From: a virus
Reading direction: 5' to 3' (one strand)
IMG/VR virus record: IMGVR_UViG_3300036845_000448
Coordinates: 1 to 43,549 of that record
DNA length: 43,549 nucleotides
The number at the start of each line of letters is the position of its first letter. Positions within the stretch are counted from its first letter, which is position 1. Below, piece by piece: positions 6,320-13,360 of this stretch. The translations under genes were made by a program, and so were the position numbers. Under the pieces are notes generated by a model. The model had not been told where the DNA came from. It saw only the letters and a list, made by a program, of their open reading frames with translations, and searched no databases.

Positions 6320-6675
6320 CGCGGGATACTCCTTCTCATCTTGCCTATGTAGGCTCCGATTGCTTCGTGATCTTCGGGTGCCTCTTGCAGTAGCGAAGCC
6401 TTCAACTTGTCCAGCATCGCATCATAGTCTGCAAGTAACCTCTTCTTTTCCCGGTACAGCTCTATCCCTGTGATCGTCAACAAGACAACCTGGGCGAGTC
6501 CTAGGACGATGGCGATTCCGCTGCTCCAAGCTACGGCCTTGGCCATCGGTAGGTGTCGGTGTAGCGTGTCAGCAATCGTGATCCCTACTACCATTCCCGA
6601 CAGAGCCCAAACTATCGCGATCTTGAAATGTACGCGCGGCATCGTTTGCCGTGGCGGTCCTTGCTCGTCTGTCAT
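6316..6675 (-). CDS. Small membrane protein, two transmembrane helices
   Basis: 119 residues from the ATG that overlaps the previous stop (ATGA at 6672-6675); an upstream extension to 6768 is possible but overlaps the neighbour. Two hydrophobic helices are visible, about 17-37 (IAIVWALSGMVVGITIADTL) and 47-70 (WSSGIAIVLGLAQVVLLTI), followed by a charged amphipathic tail of about 45 residues likely to be cytoplasmic. It could be a holin-like or exclusion protein, but it is not in the lysis cluster, so I leave it unassigned. Confidence 0.7.
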   Translation of the reverse strand: MTDEQGPPRQTMPRVHFKIAIVWALSGMVVGITIADTLHRHLPMAKAVAWSSGIAIVLGLAQVVLLTITGIELYREKKRLLADYDAMLDKLKASLLQEAPEDHEAIGAYIGKMRRSIPR

Positions 6676-6866
6676 TCCTGATAGCCTCTGGGCGTCTTGT
6701 GAATCATCTGTCTTACTGGCTTCGACTCCTCGCCTTCCTGCTGGCTGAGGAGCTGGTGAAATGGGCATAAGGTTCCTCCTGGGTCACACAGCTTGTTGCA
6801 AAAACTGTCTCCGCTATGCTCCCGGTAGCGGCATCCTTCCGGCTCCGTCGTCGTAGGGCTCGTCAT
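6672..6866 (-). CDS. Small Cys-rich protein
   Basis: 64 residues with a Shine-Dalgarno (AGGAGAAAAAGC) and an ATGA overlap with the upstream stop. The central part holds four Cys and one His (CRYREHSGDSFCNKLC ... CPFH), a plausible single zinc site. The remainder is polar. It is one of many small putative zinc proteins in this block. I do not recognise the family. Confidence 0.6.
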   Translation of the reverse strand: MTSPTTTEPEGCRYREHSGDSFCNKLCDPGGTLCPFHQLLSQQEGEESKPVRQMIHKTPRGYQE

Positions 6867-7291
6867 GCTTTTTCTCCTGTGTCGGGGTCGGTCCGGCTGG
6901 TCTCCACCTTCTCCATTTCGAGCTCGTGGCGGAAGTCTCTGAACTCCTGCATAAAAGCTCCCAGCGCGCCATCTGGAAGGTCCAGCTTGGAAAAGAATTT
7001 AACAACCATCGCGTCGGCCTCGGCGTTGTGGGTTGCGGTCAAAATGTCGTGGGCCACGTTGCGCGCCTGGGCGATGGTGAGCTGAGCAATCAATCGCTGG
7101 GCGTTGGCGATCTGGACGTATGGCACTCGATTCCGCGCGGCTACTATTCCCTGAACCCAGAAGGTTACTCCGGTCTCTTCCTCGCTCGGCTTCGGCGGTC
7201 CGGTGAAGTCGTGACAGTGGCCGCAATAGCCATACTCCTCATCCTTCGGATGGTGGCTTACCTTCGTGCATATTGGGCATGTAAAGGCCAT
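6863..7291 (-). CDS. Zinc-ribbon protein, conserved phage type
   Basis: 142 residues. The N-terminus is a zinc ribbon, CPIC-x-V-SHHPKDEEYGYCGHC (residues 5-26), a start seen in many actinophage proteins. The rest is helical, with a hydrophobic middle (VPYVQIANAQRLIAQL) and a charged C-terminus. It lies five bases after the upstream stop and overlaps the next gene by ATGA. The function is unknown; a role in protein or nucleic-acid binding is only suggested by the ribbon. Confidence 0.7.
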   Translation of the reverse strand: MAFTCPICTKVSHHPKDEEYGYCGHCHDFTGPPKPSEEETGVTFWVQGIVAARNRVPYVQIANAQRLIAQLTIAQARNVAHDILTATHNAEADAMVVKFFSKLDLPDGALGAFMQEFRDFRHELEMEKVETSRTDPDTGEKA

Positions 7292-7296
7292 TCAGT

Positions 7297-7527
7297 TCAC
7301 CGATGGGAAAGCACCCCGCGCTCCTCCTCGTCTCTTATCTGGCTGTCAAACAATTCGAGCGTTTCGGGGCAGCAGGGAAGGAATAAGCTATTTAAGTCCT
7401 CTCTGGTTGCAATGCGGTGGATGAAGACGAAAACCTGTTTGTCATCCTCGGTTACTCCATTCCAGACGCGGCACTCAACCCCATCAATCGTCGTCAGAAT
7501 CTCGGTTGGCTCAATCTGAAGTTTCAT
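7297..7527 (-). CDS. Conserved small phage protein
   Basis: 76 residues from an ATG with the strong site GGAGGGAAGC. The pattern MKLQIEPTEILTTIDGVECR, then VWNGVTEDDKQVFVFIHRIA, is a two-sheet fold seen in many phage and plasmid small proteins of unknown role. It is separated by 27 bp from the gene upstream, so it may have an internal translation start rather than coupling. Confidence 0.7.
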   Translation of the reverse strand: MKLQIEPTEILTTIDGVECRVWNGVTEDDKQVFVFIHRIATREDLNSLFLPCCPETLELFDSQIRDEEERGVLSHR

Positions 7528-7554
7528 TGCTTCCCTCCCTTGAAATAATCACGT

Positions 7555-7803
7555 TCATTCTACCCATTCAATCCTCCTCGCCTTCATCGAAAAAACCGTC
7601 CTTACTTTCTCCGCGTCGCTGCCGGGGCAAAGTCCGGCGCCATACTCAAGGTTGTGGAGGAGCACAGCGCGCGCCTCGTCCTCGGTGATCTTCAGCGCGG
7701 CGGCGTACTCTCTGGACTCCTCGGCCAGCAAAGCGGCTCCCTGCTCCGGCGTGTTAATCTCGGAGTCGATTACTCCGCAGAGGATTTGCCCTATGCTTCG
7801 CAT
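7555..7803 (-). CDS. Hypothetical protein
   Basis: 82 residues, soluble and mostly helical. The central segment ITEDEARAVLLHNLEYG followed by a Cys-containing turn looks conserved-protein-like, but I cannot place the family. The start at 7803 lies 11 bp after the upstream stop. No motif indicates a function. Confidence 0.6.
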   Translation of the reverse strand: MRSIGQILCGVIDSEINTPEQGAALLAEESREYAAALKITEDEARAVLLHNLEYGAGLCPGSDAEKVRTVFSMKARRIEWVE

Positions 7804-7814
7804 CCTGATTATCT

Positions 7815-8162
7815 CTACTCTCGTCCATCTTCTCGTGACTCTGGTGGCGGCTGGGGGGTTGTGGTGGCTGTCGTCGGGGCTGCCCCTGGCTTGGCGGGTG
7901 GGGATGCTGGTGGCGTTTGCGCTTGGGGTGATTCACTCGAAGCTGCGGAAGTGGGTTTCTTCCTCCGAAACTGCGCGGCTTTCACGCAAGTCGCAAAATG
8001 GCTCTCAGCCTTAGAATCGTGGGCTGGCATCGGGTTCATGGGGATAAAGTCCCCCTTGGGCGTGTGCCATAACTCCATCGGCTCCCCACAGGGACACGTC
8101 TTGTTGGTGTGGTAGGCGTATCCGGCCTCTAACAGCTTCGCTCTGGTATCTGGAAATGGCAT
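7815..8162 (-). CDS. Zinc-finger protein with disordered Pro/Thr/Ala tail
   Basis: 115 residues from an ATG overlapping the upstream stop (TGATG). The N-terminal 60 residues contain CPCGEPMELWHTPKGDFIPM ... HFATC, matching a small zinc domain found in phage and plasmid proteins where a CxC, an IPM/IPL segment and HFATC are conserved. The last 45 residues are low-complexity Pro, Ala, Thr and Ser. The complementary strand of this tail encodes a hydrophobic open frame (see findings), so part of the tail composition could result from two-strand constraint. Confidence 0.65.
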   Translation of the reverse strand: MPFPDTRAKLLEAGYAYHTNKTCPCGEPMELWHTPKGDFIPMNPMPAHDSKAESHFATCVKAAQFRRKKPTSAASSESPQAQTPPASPPAKPGAAPTTATTTPQPPPESREDGRE

Positions 8163-8734
8163 CAGTCCCACCAATCGGGCAACAGGTTAAAGTGCATCCC
8201 GCTATAGTCGGTATCGGATTTAGTCGGTAGCCAGTGAATCGAGTCGTTCGGTCCGCGCTCATAGTGCGCCATGCGAAGCGGTATCTTGCCCTTCAGCTCT
8301 GGTCCTTTCATCACGACACACACAGCCTCGTGCCAATACTGCCGGGGCAGGTTCTTAACCTCTCCTCCGAATCGCGCGGTCAGTACGCGGGTGTATTGCT
8401 TCCCCCAGGCCTCCACGCCTATCTCTTCCAGCTCCGGGATTCCCAGAAACTTCGCAACCTCCGGTGAAGTTGTCCAGCGTACATCCGTAATCAGAACGAC
8501 CAAACGGGTGAAGCTCAGCTTGGCCAGCGCGCTTACGTTTCGCATGACGTGATATTTTTCTGCTTCGTCCTTCCACAGTGCGGGGACTGTCGCGGCCTCG
8601 AAGTTCTGGCCGATCATAGTAAGACACTGGGGAAATTGTTCCTCTTTGCTGTAGGGGATACCTGTGCGAACGTCTTTAGCTTTGAGCATCAGCGCGTCTA
8701 GCAGGTCATCAATCTTTTGGTCGGTAATTACCAT
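8162..8734 (-). CDS. Hypothetical protein
   Basis: 190 residues, predicted soluble, alpha/beta, with no motif I recognise. Trp-rich segments occur near the C-terminus (DSIHWLPTKSD, LLPDWWD). It overlaps both neighbours (7 bp upstream, one base downstream), so it belongs to the same operon as the flanking conserved phage genes. It may be specific to this phage group. Confidence 0.65.
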   Translation of the reverse strand: MVITDQKIDDLLDALMLKAKDVRTGIPYSKEEQFPQCLTMIGQNFEAATVPALWKDEAEKYHVMRNVSALAKLSFTRLVVLITDVRWTTSPEVAKFLGIPELEEIGVEAWGKQYTRVLTARFGGEVKNLPRQYWHEAVCVVMKGPELKGKIPLRMAHYERGPNDSIHWLPTKSDTDYSGMHFNLLPDWWD

Positions 8735-9327
8735 TGGTCCTCGTCCTCATCGTTGTAGATTCTCCATGTTTCATCCCGGCCAACTGTCCACAGTAAAAAG
8801 TGTCTCCATCGCGGGGGGATGAGTGTCTGTAGGCGAAGTTTCTTGTGATTCGCGCGCGCTTGGCCTTCCTTTTCGTAGCGGACTTGTAATAGCTGATCGT
8901 GGGGGAAGCGTCGCTTTTTCTCGCGCTCCTCGGCCTCGGCTGCTTCGCGCTCTCCCTTCGTCATCGAGGTTGGCGATAGTAACAACTGTCTCGCCAGTTC
9001 GCGGTCCCCCGGCGCAAACAACATCGTCTCGAACAAAATGGGTGGGCCTTGCATAAAAAAATTGTGGTCCAGTCCTAGAAAGACGGTGGAGAGCCGTTCG
9101 CCATACGGAGTCGTGTGTTGGGCTACGCTGCGGTCTTCGTTCTCAAACAACATCGCCCACTTGAGAAAAGCTGGCATCAGCTCATCGCCTAGAATCGGCG
9201 TTCCGTCGCGGTAGTAGTGGGTTGGGCGGTGCGGCTTGAATCCGGCGTCGGCGGCGGCGGCGAAGAGTTTATTAAAATCTTCGTCTAGGCTGAAAAGCTG
9301 CTCGTCCATGTGCTCGTCGCTGTCCAT
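8728..9327 (-). CDS. Conserved phage protein (GLDHNF family)
   Basis: 199 residues. The central run YGERLSTVFLGLDHNFFMQG then PPILFETMLF (about 75-102) is a highly conserved signature of a phage protein seen in many siphoviruses and podoviruses, usually near recombination or replication genes; its function is unknown. The C-terminal half is rich in charged residues with a basic helix (EREKKRRF). The site GGAGCAGAG precedes the start. The 125-bp gap upstream contains two hairpins and a TACAAT that could act as a -10. Confidence 0.75.
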   Translation of the reverse strand: MDSDEHMDEQLFSLDEDFNKLFAAAADAGFKPHRPTHYYRDGTPILGDELMPAFLKWAMLFENEDRSVAQHTTPYGERLSTVFLGLDHNFFMQGPPILFETMLFAPGDRELARQLLLSPTSMTKGEREAAEAEEREKKRRFPHDQLLQVRYEKEGQARANHKKLRLQTLIPPRWRHFLLWTVGRDETWRIYNDEDEDQW

Positions 9328-9349
9328 CTCTGCTCCGATTGTAGGGGCG

Positions 9350-9450
9350 GGGAGTGACGGCTAGCTTCGCCACTCCCCTCTCTGCCTTACTCCGGTTCGA
9401 CTACAAACCGTCTCAGGCTTTGCAGCTCGGGGTTAGTCCTCCGCTGCAAA
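9350..9450 (-). promoter_or_regulatory. Intergenic region with two hairpins upstream of the GLDHNF gene
   Basis: GGGGAGTG at about 9350-9357 can pair with CACTCCCC at about 9373-9380. TTTGCAGC (9419-9426) pairs with GCTGCAAA (9443-9450). Neither is followed by a T-tract on the minus strand. A possible -10 (TACAAT, 9343-9338) precedes the next gene. The region may hold an attenuator or a processing site after the ATPase gene. Confidence 0.4.
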
Positions 9451-9452
9451 TG

Positions 9453-10889
9453 TCATTTAATCAACTGGCCTTGCTTTTCGTTCTTGCTCTTTCGCGCGGC
9501 CTTCTTCGCTGGCGTGGCGGCGGCGGCGGTGTCCTGCTCCGCGTTCACGGCTTTGATTGTCCCGTCCTCTAAGAAGATGCCTACCTTCCCCGTGGTATCA
9601 ACTACCTCGCTCAGAATTTGGAAGTTGTTCTCGTGGGCCATCTGCTCAAGGATGGTCCAGCCATTCTCATCCAACAAGCTCCCCTCCCGAATCAGGAGGA
9701 AACGAAGGTCCGGCTTCCCTGCCATGCCGATAGCGGTTGACACTCTGATCTGCTCCGCGCTCGAAGCGTCGGCCAGGGGGATACCGTTGTAGGTGACAAT
9801 CTTCTTCGGGTTCTTGCGTTCGCGGCCACTCGAACCCTCCTCCACGGTATCGAAGCTCAATCCCTTGACGGGAAACTTCGCCTTCTCAAGAGTGCGCGCG
9901 ATGGTTAGCTTGCGGACTCGCGTGGCATCCTCTAGGGCTTTCATCTTGTCCTTGATTCCATCCACTTCGTTGTCCAGCTTCGCGCGCTGCTCCCGGTTGT
10001 TGTTGTTGACGGTCACGCGCTGGTTGGTGGTGGATGCTGCGCTGATCCGCTCGTCCAGCTCATGTCTGTCCTTGTGCGCGGCCAGTGGCTTCCACGCGGC
10101 GATTGCTTCGTTGCGCTTCCCCAGGTCCGCGCTGTCGGCATCGTTGGCCTTCTGCATCCGGTCCAGCTCCGCGCGAAGCTGGCCGATGCGCTGGGTCCGG
10201 TCCTCGATCGCTCGGACAACCTGATCGCGCTCCCTCTTGTGATCCTCGCGTTCTCGCTCCTGCTGGTCGATGGCGCGGTTGTGATCGGTGACGGCGCGCG
10301 CCTCGGCCAGTAGCGCGTCAATGTCTACCGTCTCCGTGGCCAGCGTCTTATCAACGGTGAGCTCATCGCGCGCGTGTTCCTTCGCCTTCGCCTCGGCCTT
10401 GATCTTCTTCAGGGTCTCGCTGTCGTTCTCGTTCCGAGTCTCAAGGTCGTCTATGTCCTCCTCCATCTTGACAAGTCCCTTGAGTACATCGAACTGCTCC
10501 TCCGGCTTCATCCGCATAAACTTCAGCGGGTCGAACCCCAGGTCTCCGGCCATCCCTGCCAGCCAGTCGTCCGGAGCCTTCAAGAGCGTCCCTGTGGCCT
10601 TCGCCTCGATTTCCAACCCGCCTCCCTTCTCATCCAGTCGGCGGGTAACGATGTGGCTGTTGGTCTCGATGCGGAGAAACCCTTTCTTCTGGCCTTGCCG
10701 GAGTAGGTGGGGTGGTACGGTCTTACGCGGAGCCAGGGCGTTGAAAATCGCGTCTATCGCGGAGGTCTTCCCGGCTCCGTTGGCTCCTGAGATTTTGGTG
10801 ATGAAGCGGTTGGGTACGAAGTCAACTACCTTTATGTTTTTAAAGGCTTCTGCGGTGACTCGGATGATGAACTGGGACTGATCGGCCAT
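9453..10889 (-). CDS. RecF/SbcC-like AAA ATPase with coiled coil
   Basis: 478 residues. Walker A is GANGAGKTS (35-43) after an SMC/RecF-type N-terminus. A long charged coiled coil spans about 140-350. The signature-like SSAEQIRVS (376-384) and a Walker-B-region strand LRFLLIREG (395-403), followed by SLLDENG, complete an ABC-type ATPase head. Phage relatives are thought to act in DNA recombination or end processing. In this family the Walker B acidic residues are often shifted, as here (REGSLLDE). The C-terminal 25 residues are Ala/Lys-rich and likely contact DNA. It may work with the RusA-like resolvase at 39709. Confidence 0.85.
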   Translation of the reverse strand: MADQSQFIIRVTAEAFKNIKVVDFVPNRFITKISGANGAGKTSAIDAIFNALAPRKTVPPHLLRQGQKKGFLRIETNSHIVTRRLDEKGGGLEIEAKATGTLLKAPDDWLAGMAGDLGFDPLKFMRMKPEEQFDVLKGLVKMEEDIDDLETRNENDSETLKKIKAEAKAKEHARDELTVDKTLATETVDIDALLAEARAVTDHNRAIDQQEREREDHKRERDQVVRAIEDRTQRIGQLRAELDRMQKANDADSADLGKRNEAIAAWKPLAAHKDRHELDERISAASTTNQRVTVNNNNREQRAKLDNEVDGIKDKMKALEDATRVRKLTIARTLEKAKFPVKGLSFDTVEEGSSGRERKNPKKIVTYNGIPLADASSAEQIRVSTAIGMAGKPDLRFLLIREGSLLDENGWTILEQMAHENNFQILSEVVDTTGKVGIFLEDGTIKAVNAEQDTAAAATPAKKAARKSKNEKQGQLIK

Positions 10890-10891
10890 TT

Positions 10892-10984
10892 TTACTCTTC
10901 TTCCTTGCTTGCGGCGGGGTTAGTTGACTTGCGTTTCGGTGTCGCGCGCGAATTGGAAGTCTCCAATCCGTTCGCATTGTTCAA
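10892..10984 (-). CDS. Possible 30-residue peptide gene
   Basis: A frame from TTG at 10984, overlapping the upstream stop as TTGA, runs for 30 codons and ends three bases before the ATPase start. The peptide is hydrophilic (GLETSNSRATPKRKS) and ends in acidic residues. The same TTGA coupling is used by the gene upstream, and the frame fills an otherwise empty 91-bp gap. It could be a coupled leader peptide, or the tail of the upstream protein reached by a frameshift. Short length keeps confidence low. Confidence 0.35.
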   Translation of the reverse strand: MNNANGLETSNSRATPKRKSTNPAASKEEE

Positions 10985-11208
10985 TGAAGTTGCTGGCCTT
11001 CCCCCAGGTCTGCGCGGATTCCGTCCCCCAGCTTGTCGATTTTGTCTCCGAGTTCTTTACGATCCGCGCGCATCTCGGTATGAAGATTTTCGCGGAGTGC
11101 ATCAATTTTCGTGTCCAGTCGGCTGCTTTGAATCAGGGTAGTTATCCATGCCAGAATCACAAGGATTGAGGGAATGGCTATGGCGGTATAGAGCTGTGAG
11201 TTGTTCAA
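10981..11208 (-). CDS. Small membrane-anchored coiled-coil protein
   Basis: 75 residues from TTG, overlapping the upstream stop (TTGA). Residues about 6-26 form a transmembrane helix (YTAIAIPSILVILAWITTLI), followed by a charged amphipathic coiled coil (about 30-70) with regular Lys/Glu/Leu spacing. Similar short proteins are common in phage and plasmid clusters; their role is unknown. It is co-transcribed with the ribbon-helix-helix gene in front of it. An antitoxin/toxin relation to that gene is possible on layout only. Confidence 0.6.
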   Translation of the reverse strand: MNNSQLYTAIAIPSILVILAWITTLIQSSRLDTKIDALRENLHTEMRADRKELGDKIDKLGDGIRADLGEGQQLH

Positions 11209-11399
11209 CGTGTCCCCGCTTTCTTTCGAGGAGCTGCTGTGGGCCTGTCGCCGTTATTGTCGGGTTTGTGCTGGGAGATGTAGGTTGCGACGATCTTGTT
11301 GAGCATCGAGGAGCGGTCTCTATGGTCCGCTTCCGCAATCTCATCCAACCTCGCCACGTTGTTAACGGGGCATCTAAAAGTTAGTTTGGTTGTATCCAT
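11205..11399 (-). CDS. Ribbon-helix-helix DNA-binding protein
   Basis: 64 residues. KLTFRCPVNNVARLDEIAEA (5-24) followed by RSSMLNKIVATYISQ fits the Arc/CopG fold: a short strand, then two helices. Such proteins dimerise and bind operators, often their own. The gene has a strong promoter, and the ATG lies six bases after the -10, so the mRNA probably has no leader. The inverted repeat TATTG-ACAGA-CAATA over the -35 is a candidate operator. The tail is basic and disordered. Confidence 0.75.
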   Translation of the reverse strand: MDTTKLTFRCPVNNVARLDEIAEADHRDRSSMLNKIVATYISQHKPDNNGDRPTAAPRKKAGTR

Positions 11400-11405
11400 T
11401 CTGCC

Positions 11406-11434
11406 AGTATGCGGGGGGAGTTATTGTCTGTCAA
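11406..11434 (-). promoter_or_regulatory. Strong minus-strand promoter of the ribbon-helix-helix gene, with operator candidate
   Basis: On the minus strand TTGACA (11434-11429) is followed after exactly 17 bp by CATACT (11411-11406), then six bases and the ATG at 11399. The expected start coincides with the ATG, implying a leaderless transcript. TATTG-ACAGA-CAATA (11436-11422) overlaps the -35. Confidence 0.75.
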
Positions 11435-11452
11435 TAGGCGTGTTACATGGAC

Positions 11453-11482
11453 AAAAATAGGCCGGGGAGTATCCCCCGGCCT
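11453..11482 (-). terminator. Rho-independent terminator at the end of the structural operon
   Basis: On the minus strand AGGCCGGGG and CCCCGGCCT form a 9-bp stem with a 6-nt loop, followed by ATTTTTG. It lies about 80 bp after the stop of the lipoprotein gene (11561) and before the promoter at 11434, so it separates the two minus-strand units. Confidence 0.85.
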
Positions 11483-11560
11483 GGATTGGCAACACCGTTT
11501 CTCGTATGAATCCCGAATCCCTGCTCAATTTGAGAAACGTGGTTTAAGTTTAACCCTTTT

Positions 11561-13360
11561 TCACTGGCATTTGACGGTGACGGCTCCGGTGGAGTCGATG
11601 GTTCCTACGCAGTGCATCAGCGGCGGCGTGACGGTGACGGGCGGCGGCTGCACTGTAAAGGTGAAGGTATTCGTTGGCGGCGGGATCGGCGTGGGGCTGC
11701 CTCCGGTTGGAACAATCGTTCCCGGTGCTCCGAGTCCCTGGGCTGCGCTGGTGGCCGTGAGGTTGGTGTTGTAGTTGTCTAGTGACGCCTCGCTGGTGAA
11801 CGTCGGTTGATTGACAAACTGAGGATCGGCCTCCTTCTCCCCCTCCACAAGCGTCAATCCCTTGAGCCCGTAGTAGAGATTCCCCGTTCGCACAATCGAG
11901 CCCAACTCCTTCGTCTCGTTGCATCCTCCGGTACAGTAGGCTCCCGGCTGGCCGCGCGGTCCGGTGTATCCAAGCGTGATGTTGTCTGCCATCGTCAGCT
12001 TGCTATGCGCGCAAGTGTTGGCGTCTCCGCAAAGAATGTCATAGGTGGTTGGCGAGTAGGTGATGATGGTGTTGTGGGAGAGGGTCATCGAGGTTGTGTC
12101 ATAGAACACGAGCGCGATGGCATCGTTGGCGCGGCAATAGTCTTGCAGGTTCGCGTTAAAGCTGGCTGGCTGGCCGGGGAATGGCGCGGAGAGTCGCGCG
12201 CAATTCGCAACGATTGTGCTGTCCGTCAAGCTGGATCCGTTGTTCGCTGGTCCCCACTTGAACTGACTCCCATTGTTGCCGTAGGACATTGAGTGGGAGA
12301 CAACCTGCTTACAGGCTCCGGTGTCATTGTGGAGCATGTCGTAACCGTCCTGGGTGTTGTACCGGAAGATAGAGTTGGTGACTGTCGCGCTGACACAAGT
12401 ACCTGCTGGCGTCCCGATGCCATCGCCATAGCCTCCGCTGCTCTGGCTGTAACAGGCCACGGCTCCGGTGCCTGGGTAGGCTTGGTTGCATCCGTTCCAC
12501 TCGATGATGAGCCCGTTGGCTATGAGCTGCGCGTTGACACTTGCGCGCGCGGTGCCGTCGTCAAAGTCCCATCCGGCTCCGGCGTTGTAGGCAATGTCCA
12601 CGTTGTTCGCGGTGATCGTTCCTCCAATCGGTCCGATGATCCCGCGCGAAGTGAACCCGTGAATCCACAAGTCCTGTAACCCAATGTCGTGTGTGCTGGT
12701 GTTGGTGACAATGCCGTTCTGCGCGAAGTCGTCCATCGGGTAATTGCTGCTGCAATAGCTTGGCAGGGCTGGCGCGCCGATGCGGACGCATTGGGAGTGC
12801 CGCGTCATCTCGATTCCATCAAGGTCCACAAAGCTCGCGCCCGACAGGTCGAAGACGGCAAAGGCTCCGTAGCCTCCGAAGATTTGTGTCTTGTCGCTCC
12901 CGGCTCCGATGAACATTGTGTGGTGGCTGGCTGTGCCTGACGGCGGCGGCGGCAAAGCGGGTGCGATGGGATTCCCGGCAATGGCCACGGAGTAGCCGTT
13001 AGGTAGGGTGTAGTCTTTCGAGTTCGGTCCGGTGTAACCGACGCGATACTTCCCCGCTGCGATATGAACGATATCCCCTCCGGCGATAATCCACGGCTGC
13101 GCTACGGTGGTGTACTGGCCGTTGTAGGCCAAGAATCGAACATCAGCGAACGGGCAATGTTGGCCTGGTGCGGTCCCGTTCGGCGCATCCGGTCCCTTGC
13201 CGTCGCAGATGCCTTGCGGATTGATTGCGGAATCGTAGCGAGAGCTGCCCTTCACGGCGTCGATGTACCAGTTGGTCGGCGTGGGAGCTGATCGTTTGCA
13301 TCCGACAATCCCCGCTACGGCCGTAGCGAGAAGGAGGGTGGCGAGTTTGAACGGAGTCAT
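11561..13360 (-). CDS. Beta-helix lipoprotein, last gene of the virion operon
   Basis: 599 residues. The N-terminus is a lipoprotein signal peptide: a basic start, a hydrophobic stretch, and a lipobox ending IVGC with Cys21 as lipidation site. The mature part contains repeated short strands with Asn/Ile turns (NGIVTNTSTHDIGLQDLWI; NNVDIAYN; LIIEWNG; TNSIFRYNTQDGYDML), typical of right-handed parallel beta-helices of polysaccharide-active enzymes. The C-terminus is Pro/Thr-rich. It overlaps the fibre gene by ATGA. A lipid-anchored protein is unusual in a virion operon. It may modify the host surface or block superinfection, or derive from a cellular enzyme. No catalytic residues were identified. 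Confidence 0.75.
   Translation of the reverse strand: MTPFKLATLLLATAVAGIVGCKRSAPTPTNWYIDAVKGSSRYDSAINPQGICDGKGPDAPNGTAPGQHCPFADVRFLAYNGQYTTVAQPWIIAGGDIVHIAAGKYRVGYTGPNSKDYTLPNGYSVAIAGNPIAPALPPPPSGTASHHTMFIGAGSDKTQIFGGYGAFAVFDLSGASFVDLDGIEMTRHSQCVRIGAPALPSYCSSNYPMDDFAQNGIVTNTSTHDIGLQDLWIHGFTSRGIIGPIGGTITANNVDIAYNAGAGWDFDDGTARASVNAQLIANGLIIEWNGCNQAYPGTGAVACYSQSSGGYGDGIGTPAGTCVSATVTNSIFRYNTQDGYDMLHNDTGACKQVVSHSMSYGNNGSQFKWGPANNGSSLTDSTIVANCARLSAPFPGQPASFNANLQDYCRANDAIALVFYDTTSMTLSHNTIITYSPTTYDILCGDANTCAHSKLTMADNITLGYTGPRGQPGAYCTGGCNETKELGSIVRTGNLYYGLKGLTLVEGEKEADPQFVNQPTFTSEASLDNYNTNLTATSAAQGLGAPGTIVPTGGSPTPIPPPTNTFTFTVQPPPVTVTPPLMHCVGTIDSTGAVTVKCQ

Noticed and set aside
9388-9420. GGTTCGACT resembling a tRNA T-loop in the gap before the GLDHNF gene
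   Set aside because: Flanking bases do not form a T-arm stem and no acceptor, D-arm or anticodon arm can be drawn.
11807-12679. Long plus-strand open frames opposite the lipoprotein gene
   Set aside because: Shadows of the GC-rich minus-strand gene, whose signal peptide, lipobox and beta-helix repeats make it the real one.
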